A DNA stretch of 11,616 nt, taken from positions 1 through 11,616 of the forward strand of contig JAUVAR010000050.1 of assembly GCA_030591625.1 (NCBI GenBank), written 5' to 3'. The notes beneath the pieces were generated by a model, which was not told where the DNA came from, did no database searches, and saw nothing but the letters and a program-made list of their open reading frames with translations. The first letter of the stretch is position 1. Each line of letters opens with the position of its first letter. This DNA is from Candidatus Zixiibacteriota bacterium. Its GTDB lineage: Bacteria; Zixibacteria; MSB-5A5; GN15; FEB-12. The translations under genes and the position numbers were made by a program. This document shows, in pieces, positions 6,581 to 11,616 of this stretch.

Positions 6581-7497
6581 CAGAATTTCCTTATCTTGCC
6601 AATCATGTCAGTGACATGAGATATTTTTTTGCGTTTCATGTATGCGCTCAGTTCACGCATTATTAGGATCGGTGCATCCGGTTCAACAAACAGAGCAGTT
6701 CCAATCTGAACCGCAGTAGCACCAACTAACAAAAACTCGATAACATCGGCATAATTTGAAATGCCACCAATACCGATAATTGGAATTTTCACCGCACTAT
6801 AGACCGCATCAACCTGCGCCAGAGCAACAGGCTTAACAGCCGGCCCACTAAGTCCACCACGATTAAAAGTCAGTCGGCTTTGCCATGTTTCATGATCGAC
6901 AGACATCCCAACCAGTGTATTGATAAGCGACAGAGCAGACGCGCCACCCTGTTCGGCAGCACGAGCAGTTACTCGCACATCTGTTACATTCGGAGTAAGT
7001 TTTGCAATGATCGGAATAGAACAAACAGCTATCGCTTCTTTGAGCACTCGTTCAGTCATTTTAGGGTCCGACCCAAACTGCATGCCACCTTCGCTCACAT
7101 TCGGACAACCGAGATTCAACTCGATCATATCGATACAATCCTGATCGTTCAAACGGGCACAGAGTTCAACATATTCTTTAATTGTTTTGCCACCAACATT
7201 GACAATGATTTTTGTCGTCTGCTTCTTCAGGAACGGAATCTTTTCACTGACAAATCGTTCAATGCCAACATTCGCAAGCCCGATAGCATTGAGCATTCCC
7301 GAATCGGTTTCGGCCGTTCTTGGGGGTGGATGTCCCTCGCGTGGTTCTGGCGTTATCGTTTTTGTTACAAGAGCACCAAGTATCGAAAGCGGGTAGATAT
7401 CGGCCAGTTCTTCTCCGTACCCTGAGCAACCGGATGCCGTCATAATTGGGTTGTTAAATTTCACCCCTGCAATTTCTACACTAAGCACAGGCTTCAC
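6580..7497 (-). CDS. pyrD: Dihydroorotate dehydrogenase, class 1B catalytic subunit
   Basis: PyrD oxidises dihydroorotate to orotate with FMN. In class 1B the electrons go to NAD+ through PyrK. The 305 residues fit the class. NPIMTASGCSGYGEE (16-30) and VTKTITPEPREGHPPPR (44-60) are the N-terminal barrel and FMN region. ELNLGCPNVSEGG (126-138) contains the active-site Cys131 with its flanking asparagines, which marks a class 1 rather than a quinone-linked class 2 enzyme. Next come IAKLTPNV, a GLSGPAVKPVAL segment, IGIGGISNYAD and GATAVQIGTALF. The start is GTG at 7497, inside a 4-base GTGA overlap with the pyrK stop, with GAGGTG as Shine-Dalgarno. No in-frame ATG fits the conserved N-terminus, so GTG is well supported. 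Confidence 0.97.
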   Translation of the reverse strand: MKPVLSVEIAGVKFNNPIMTASGCSGYGEELADIYPLSILGALVTKTITPEPREGHPPPRTAETDSGMLNAIGLANVGIERFVSEKIPFLKKQTTKIIVNVGGKTIKEYVELCARLNDQDCIDMIELNLGCPNVSEGGMQFGSDPKMTERVLKEAIAVCSIPIIAKLTPNVTDVRVTARAAEQGGASALSLINTLVGMSVDHETWQSRLTFNRGGLSGPAVKPVALAQVDAVYSAVKIPIIGIGGISNYADVIEFLLVGATAVQIGTALFVEPDAPILIMRELSAYMKRKKISHVTDMIGKIRKF

Positions 7498-8288
7498 AGC
7501 AACACCTCACCAATCTCAAATACTGGCCCATCTTTGCACACTCGAACATAACCATCATCTCGTAATTTAACAATACACCCAAGGCAAACACCAATTCCGC
7601 ACGGCATAGGTGCCTCAAGTGATAATTGTCCCGGCAATTTATATTTCATACCAAGATCATCGCAAGCTTTCAGCATCGGTTCAGGTCCACAGGCGTATAA
7701 TTTAGATTTCAAATCGTCGTTGGCCTGAATGAATTTTTCAACAGACTGTGTGACCAATCCTTTTTCACCGAATGAACCATCATCTGTCACCGGATGAAAA
7801 TTAACCCCGAGTTTCTTAATTCTTGGCCGGTCAACAATTTCTGACGATGTTCGTCCACCGTAGAAAAAATGAATTTGCTTCGCAGGAAAACCACTTTTTA
7901 CAAGTTCAGTTGCAAAATATGCAAGTGGCGGATATCCAACTCCACCGGCAATAATTACTACCGTTTCTTTTTTTGCAGGTTTGGTAAAACAATTTCCAAG
8001 CGGTCCAAGAATATCAATTGGATCATTCTTTTTAAATTGAGCTAATTGCTTTGTGCCTCGACCGATCGCTTTGAAAATAATTTCAAGCTCTTGTTTCTCT
8101 GCATCTGCCGATGCAACAGACATAGCACGTCTGAAATACAGATTACTCTCAGGCAATTTCAAATGTATGAAATGTCCCGGTTTACATTTTGAGGCAGCTT
8201 TGTAGTCACCAAATGTCAGAGAATAATAATTGTCCTCGAGTTTACGATGTCTGAGAACTTTGGATAATATACGTACTGGTTTGATCAT
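7494..8288 (-). CDS. pyrK: Dihydroorotate dehydrogenase electron-transfer subunit
   Basis: PyrK carries FAD and a [2Fe-2S] cluster and passes electrons from PyrD's FMN to NAD+ in the PyrD2-PyrK2 complex. The 264-residue protein has the ferredoxin-reductase fold. An N-terminal FAD barrel has YFRRAMSVAS (51-60) and GPLGN (95-99). The NAD domain has VIIAGGVGYPPLAYFA (111-126), HFFYGGRTSSE (140-150) and YACGPEPML (198-206). The C-terminal cluster motif has Cys230, Cys235, Cys238 and Cys251. All four ligands are intact. ATG 8288 sits in an ATGA overlap with the lipoprotein stop. I see no clear Shine-Dalgarno there, so translation probably depends on coupling to the upstream gene. Confidence 0.96.
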   Translation of the reverse strand: MIKPVRILSKVLRHRKLEDNYYSLTFGDYKAASKCKPGHFIHLKLPESNLYFRRAMSVASADAEKQELEIIFKAIGRGTKQLAQFKKNDPIDILGPLGNCFTKPAKKETVVIIAGGVGYPPLAYFATELVKSGFPAKQIHFFYGGRTSSEIVDRPRIKKLGVNFHPVTDDGSFGEKGLVTQSVEKFIQANDDLKSKLYACGPEPMLKACDDLGMKYKLPGQLSLEAPMPCGIGVCLGCIVKLRDDGYVRVCKDGPVFEIGEVLL

Positions 8289-10432
8289 CTAAGGAAATTA
8301 GGTTTCTTCACTAAATATTTATAGACAAGCCAATAACCGCGGCCATCATTACTTTCATCTAACTGCATACGCGAGACAAGATCATTTATCTCCATTGCAT
8401 CAAAAGTCATTGACCCGATTGATTCGATTGCCAACTCGTTGATTTCTTCCCATTCGGAAGGAATTTTCAGCACAATGTCGATAACTTTTCCGGAAAAATC
8501 AACGAGGATTTGGAAATACAAATAGATCGCATCATCCTGCATGCCGTAAGCCGACGTAGGAAATTCGAATTTTATTTCAATCTGTGTTGGAGAGCCTTTA
8601 AAGTCACCCAATTCTTCACCACCCGGTCCTACATAAAGTGATTCCCTTGGATCAACATAACCAGAGTCAATTTGCTGAGCGACAGCTGTGTTATCTTCAT
8701 CTTCAACAATATCTTCTCCCTCCTGAGACTTATCTGGACGGCGGTGCTGTTTCGGCTTTTCTTTTATTATATTTCTGGCAAGCAAAGCAAAAGGTGTACC
8801 AGGAAATGAATCTGCAAATTCTTGATATGCAAAATATACCGAGGAATCCCCTGGATGACGATGGTTCTCAGTTACCCAAATAACATTAAACTGGGCTTGG
8901 AGGAAGAACTTTGAGTCGGGAAAATTATCAGCTACATATTGATAATAATAAATAGCCGAATCATAATTAAGGGAGTCAACCAACCAACGTTCTGCCTGTT
9001 CTAAATAAACAGCTGCATATCCGGTATCGGCAGCTGTCCCCAATAGTCCAAGTAACTCGAGAGCTTCAGAGGCATAGTCAGAAGTGGGATATAATTGCAA
9101 CGAGAGTCTAAGTATCGAATCTGCTGTACTGTTATCTTTTAAATGGTCACGATACATCTGTGAAATTGCAACCATAGCACGCGGCGCATCGTACGAAGTC
9201 GAAAAGGAATCGATCAAATATTGCATCTCAAGAATAGCTGTGTCAGGTTTGTTCAAGTCGAACCAGTAGAGCTCCGATAACTGATACTGAGTATATGCAG
9301 CGTCATCAATATCTTTTTGGGTAGTGGTAGAATCCCGTTCAAACTTGGTTTCATATTTTTCAATCTTACCTATAGCAGAAGATCGCTTTATGGCGTCACG
9401 CCCTTCTTCACCCCCACGATTAGCTCTTGAAGCTTTATCGTAATATTCCTTAGCTTCACTAAGTTGATCGTAATCGTATTGGTAGATTAACGCAAGATGA
9501 TAGTACGCCGACGCCTGGTGTTGTTTTTTATCAGCAGTTGCAGCAACATCATCATACGTTATGATTGCCAGTTCAAGATCATCCTCACGTTCATATCCTT
9601 CGGCAATTGTTAACTTCAACATTGGAATTGAATCGTAATACAACTCATCTTCACTCAATTCCTTTAGATAATCCATTCCATCTGCAATCTTGAACATCCT
9701 GTACGAACTAATAGCAGCTCGGTACATAGCATGAAAATAATCATCTTTGTCAGGGTCCATCCCGATCAACTGAAGATACCCACCAAGTGCATCCTCAAAT
9801 TGGAACGCTTCGTAATATGAATCAGCGAGCATTTTCTGGGCATTGAATTTTTGATTATCTGATCCAAGCGAATCACGCACCGACATAAAATATCCACGAC
9901 AAGCCCGCCAGTTCGAATTTTCATATTGAAATGTACCAAGCCCTATTGCAGCTTCTGCCTTAAATCCTTTGCTGGCATCCGACTGGAATATCTCTTCAAA
10001 AATTTCCATCGCATTATCAATTTCATTCAATTCCAGTTTTGTTTTAGCGAGATATAATCGGGCTTCACGGGTGAATTTTGGATCGTCGTAGTTGGCCAGA
10101 AGTTCGCGCAGACGGCGTTCTGCTTTTGAATATTGTTCGGTATGAAAATACGAAACACCAAGAATGAACAACGCATCATCGTAGTATTTTGAATTAGGGA
10201 AATTCTCAACTACTTTGCGTGCTTTCTCAATTGCTTTAGTATAATCGCTCTTCCCGCCCCTACCATTACGACTTTGTTCACGAACCTTCTCACCAGAATT
10301 GAACGCTTTCTTGGCATTGAAAAACGTATTGAAATAAACTCCACAACCAGACATAACAAGTCCGGACAGGACAAGCCCCAGCACAATTGTCTTGGTAAAC
10401 GAAAGATTTTGTTTCAAAATATGTCTATTCAT
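8285..10432 (-). CDS. Large TPR-repeat lipoprotein with a TonB-C-like terminal domain
   Basis: The protein has 715 residues. A lipoprotein signal peptide is clear: basic n-region, hydrophobic stretch TIVLGLVLSGLVMSGC, lipobox ending at Cys30, then the motif VYFNTFFNAKKAF. From about residue 62 to 555 there are many degenerate TPR or YbgF/BamD-like helical pairs, for example AIEKARKVVENFPNSKYYDD (67-86) and YDSAIYYYQYVADNFPDSKF (490-509). Residues 558-615 form an acidic linker. Residues about 620-708 resemble the TonB C-terminal domain, with a strand-rich ILVDFSGKVIDIVL, LAIESIGSMTFDAME and a closing WLVYKYLV strand. It is probably anchored in the periplasmic face of a membrane as a scaffold, but the function is unknown. 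It is first in the pyr operon, has its own promoter, has only a weak Shine-Dalgarno, and overlaps pyrK by 4 bases. Confidence 0.85.
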   Translation of the reverse strand: MNRHILKQNLSFTKTIVLGLVLSGLVMSGCGVYFNTFFNAKKAFNSGEKVREQSRNGRGGKSDYTKAIEKARKVVENFPNSKYYDDALFILGVSYFHTEQYSKAERRLRELLANYDDPKFTREARLYLAKTKLELNEIDNAMEIFEEIFQSDASKGFKAEAAIGLGTFQYENSNWRACRGYFMSVRDSLGSDNQKFNAQKMLADSYYEAFQFEDALGGYLQLIGMDPDKDDYFHAMYRAAISSYRMFKIADGMDYLKELSEDELYYDSIPMLKLTIAEGYEREDDLELAIITYDDVAATADKKQHQASAYYHLALIYQYDYDQLSEAKEYYDKASRANRGGEEGRDAIKRSSAIGKIEKYETKFERDSTTTQKDIDDAAYTQYQLSELYWFDLNKPDTAILEMQYLIDSFSTSYDAPRAMVAISQMYRDHLKDNSTADSILRLSLQLYPTSDYASEALELLGLLGTAADTGYAAVYLEQAERWLVDSLNYDSAIYYYQYVADNFPDSKFFLQAQFNVIWVTENHRHPGDSSVYFAYQEFADSFPGTPFALLARNIIKEKPKQHRRPDKSQEGEDIVEDEDNTAVAQQIDSGYVDPRESLYVGPGGEELGDFKGSPTQIEIKFEFPTSAYGMQDDAIYLYFQILVDFSGKVIDIVLKIPSEWEEINELAIESIGSMTFDAMEINDLVSRMQLDESNDGRGYWLVYKYLVKKPNFLR

Positions 10433-10461
10433 AATTCTTTAGCCTATATCTCCGAGCTACC

Positions 10462-10490
10462 ATTATACAGACTGGTCAGCCGTTTGTCCG
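10462..10490 (-). promoter_or_regulatory. Sigma-70-type promoter of the lipoprotein-pyrKDF operon
   Basis: The minus strand has a perfect TATAAT (10462-10467) and CGGACA (10485-10490, four of six matches) with a 17-base spacer. The -35 lies inside the last codons of the sirtuin gene. The start would be near 10455, a leader of only about 23 bases. That leaves no room for a pyrimidine attenuator or PyrR-binding leader of the usual kind. Confidence 0.65.
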
Positions 10491-11222
10491 GTCTTCTTTT
10501 AATAATTCAACTAATTGCGGTAGAATCTCCCCCGCCCCACAGGCAAACCGAAAATCAGCCATCCCGGAAAGCTCTGTCACTTCAGGGTTTATCTCCACCA
10601 AAGTCGCCCCGCTCTGTTTCGCTACCATTGGCAACGAAGCTGCAGGATGCACTAGTGCCGAAGTCCCAATCGAGAAAAATATCTCCGAATGTTCAGCCTC
10701 AAAAAAAGCTCGCTCTATCGCCCCCGAAGGAAGCATTTCACCAAACCAGACAACATCGGGCCGAATCGATCCGCCACAGCTGTCACAGGCTGGAATTGCA
10801 TCGGGCAGGATTTCAACCGACTCATCTTCAAACGGCTTCTCACATTTAGCACATTTATTGCGCTGGATATTGCCGTGCAGTTCAATAATGTCAGGTGAGC
10901 CAGCCTCGAAATGAAGGTTATCGACATTCTGTGTGATTAGTGTGAAATTATCAAAATATTCGGCGAGATCGCGAAGCGCGTAATGCCCGGCGTTCGGCTT
11001 CACCTTCGACATAAGTTCACGTCGCCAGTTGTACCATTCCCAAACCATTTTCGGGTTGGCCATGAATGCATCCATCGTGGCGAGTTCTTCGGGACGGAAT
11101 TTCCCCCAGAGTCCTTCCTTTCCACGAAAAGTTGGCACTCCAGATTCGGCAGATATCCCGGCACCGGTCAGAACCGCACCCCGCGAGACATTCTTGATAA
11201 TTTGGGCGACTTGTTCAATCAT
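10476..11222 (-). CDS. NAD-dependent protein deacylase, class III sirtuin (CobB/SIRT5-like)
   Basis: Sirtuins remove acyl groups from lysines using NAD+, giving O-acyl-ADP-ribose and nicotinamide. Numbered from ATG 11222 the protein has 248 residues: GAGISAESGVPTFRG at 20-34 (NAD binding), TQNVDNLHFEAGS at 97-109, catalytic His116 (ELHGN), zinc ligands Cys124/Cys127 and Cys146/Cys149, and GTSALVHPA at 186-194. Tyr64 and Arg67 (WYNWRR) match the Tyr-x-x-Arg signature of class III enzymes such as E. coli CobB and SIRT5, which favours succinyl or malonyl removal besides deacetylation. The start was set at ATG 11222, with GGGG five bases upstream, because it fits the family N-terminus. An in-frame TTG at 11246 would add 8 residues. 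The gene has its own promoter. Confidence 0.95.
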   Translation of the reverse strand: MIEQVAQIIKNVSRGAVLTGAGISAESGVPTFRGKEGLWGKFRPEELATMDAFMANPKMVWEWYNWRRELMSKVKPNAGHYALRDLAEYFDNFTLITQNVDNLHFEAGSPDIIELHGNIQRNKCAKCEKPFEDESVEILPDAIPACDSCGGSIRPDVVWFGEMLPSGAIERAFFEAEHSEIFFSIGTSALVHPAASLPMVAKQSGATLVEINPEVTELSGMADFRFACGAGEILPQLVELLKEDRTNG

Positions 11223-11263
11223 CGTGCCCCAAGATACACAATGCAAACAACCTGCGCCAATAG

Positions 11264-11292
11264 ATTATGATGGGGTTACAGAAGATAGTTAA
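11264..11292 (-). promoter_or_regulatory. Putative sirtuin gene promoter
   Basis: The minus strand has TTAACT (11287-11292), 17 bases, then CATAAT (11264-11269), four and five matches to consensus. The start would be near 11257, about 35 bases before ATG 11222. That start site lies just upstream of the alternative TTG codon, so it does not exclude TTG. The promoter overlaps the long hairpin at 11274-11342. Confidence 0.5.
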
Positions 11293-11342
11293 CGGGAGTG
11301 GACCATATCTATAACAGAATGGCCCACCCACCTATTGTAACC
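11274..11342 (-). repeat. Long two-level hairpin between the beta-barrel gene and the sirtuin gene
   Basis: Outer arms GGTTACA and TGTAACC (7 bp, perfect) enclose an inner stem. As minus-strand RNA, GGGUGGGCCAU (11319-11329) pairs with AUGGUCCACUC (11296-11306) over 11 positions, two of them G-U wobbles. As plus-strand RNA the same two positions would be A-C mismatches, so the structure is better on the minus strand, the direction of the neighbouring genes. No T-run follows on the minus strand; on the plus strand four T follow the outer arm. It could be a 3'-end stabiliser or weak terminator of the beta-barrel transcript. Confidence 0.6.
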
Positions 11343-11344
11343 TT

Positions 11345-11616
11345 TTAGAAATCATAGAGCAGTTTCATGCCAAGGACCATATTTACAGCTTCCGAAACTC
11401 TCCAATAATCATCATCAATCGGTATGTGCAGAATAAGACCTGGCTTGAATTTTGAACCCTGGTAGAATCCGGAGATACCAATTTGATGAGCTGATTGTTT
11501 GGCAAAGTCAAATTCTCCACCACCAGTTGCAAGTAAACGTCCGGCTAATCCAACACTAAGTTGAAATTGATTGAGGTTGCTTAAATAATTAATATTGTAG
11601 TTTACCTGTACCCCAC
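11345..11616 (-). CDS. C-terminus of a probable outer-membrane beta-barrel protein (cut by the window edge)
   Basis: The minus strand is open from the right edge to TAA at 11345-11347, giving the last 89 residues of a protein whose start lies outside. The residues alternate polar and hydrophobic in strand-sized blocks (FQLSVGLAGRLLA, HQIGISGFYQG, FKPGLILHIPI, NMVLGMKLLYDF). The protein ends in an aromatic Phe, as outer-membrane barrels recognised by the BAM machinery do. There is no cysteine and no long hydrophobic helix. I do not recognise the family; resemblance to the type IX secretion PorP/SprF group or to a porin is possible but cannot be tested from this fragment. A 122-base gap with a hairpin separates it from the sirtuin gene. 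Confidence 0.65.
   Translation of the reverse strand, partial: GVQVNYNINYLSNLNQFQLSVGLAGRLLATGGGEFDFAKQSAHQIGISGFYQGSKFKPGLILHIPIDDDYWRVSEAVNMVLGMKLLYDF

Noticed and set aside
6880..7425. Plus-strand open frame of 181 codons
   Set aside because: It is wholly antisense to pyrD, whose motifs are unambiguous.
10274..10849. Plus-strand open frame of 191 codons
   Set aside because: It is antisense to the sirtuin 3' half and the lipoprotein start, both of which are clear genes, and its translation has no family features.
11223..11246. Upstream TTG start for the sirtuin, adding 8 residues
   Set aside because: The extra residues are not part of the sirtuin fold, and ATG 11222 has a GGGG ribosome site at good spacing. 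TTG remains possible, since the predicted transcript would include it.
1..11616. Mobile element, CRISPR array, phage genes or a defence system
   Set aside because: No transposase, integrase, direct-repeat array or target-site duplication was seen; all sizeable genes are housekeeping or envelope genes.

Overview
This window looks like a stretch of ordinary chromosome from a Gram-negative-type bacterium. It carries core nucleotide-metabolism, RNA and repair genes, with no sign of a phage, insertion sequence, CRISPR array or defence island. Two genes imply an outer membrane: a lipoprotein with a lipobox, and a truncated protein at the right edge that ends like an outer-membrane beta-barrel. The long TPR lipoprotein, with a Tyr-Phe-Asn-Thr-Phe-Phe-Asn-Ala-Lys-Lys motif just after its lipid-anchored cysteine, is a type I associate with the FCB superphylum (for example Zixibacteria-like or Marinimicrobia-like lineages). 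That placement is a guess. Promoters look like standard sigma-70 sites and most genes have Shine-Dalgarno sequences.

Layout from left to right. Positions 1-1667 (minus) hold nearly all of recJ, cut at its 3' end by the window edge. Directly upstream of it, 1687-2065 (minus), is the RNase P RNA gene rnpB. Next come guaB (2119-3585, minus) and a coiled-coil C4 zinc-ribbon protein (3635-4351, minus). A tRNA unit lies upstream: tRNA-Ile2 or Met(CAU) and tRNA-Val(CAC), both minus, with a strong promoter at 4736-4764 and an intrinsic terminator at 4395-4435. A 358-base gap (4719-5076) holds that promoter, some inverted repeats and the promoter of the only plus-strand gene, a RimJ/RimL-type GNAT acetyltransferase (5077-5640).

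The right half is a tight minus-strand operon. It reads TPR/TonB-C-like lipoprotein (8285-10432), pyrK, pyrD, pyrF, with every junction overlapping (ATGA, GTGA, TGATG). PyrK and PyrD form an NAD-linked class 1B dihydroorotate dehydrogenase and PyrF makes UMP, so the operon carries the last steps of UMP synthesis behind an envelope lipoprotein. Upstream are a class III (CobB/SIRT5-like) sirtuin with its own promoter, and the C-terminus of the outer-membrane protein, separated by a long hairpin region.

I found no convincing new multi-gene system. The points most worth a second look are the lipoprotein coupled translationally to the pyrimidine genes, the acidic disordered tail on PyrF, the 20-base gap between rnpB and the recJ start codon, a 55-codon reading frame overlapping the tRNA terminator, and the strand-biased hairpin upstream of the sirtuin gene.
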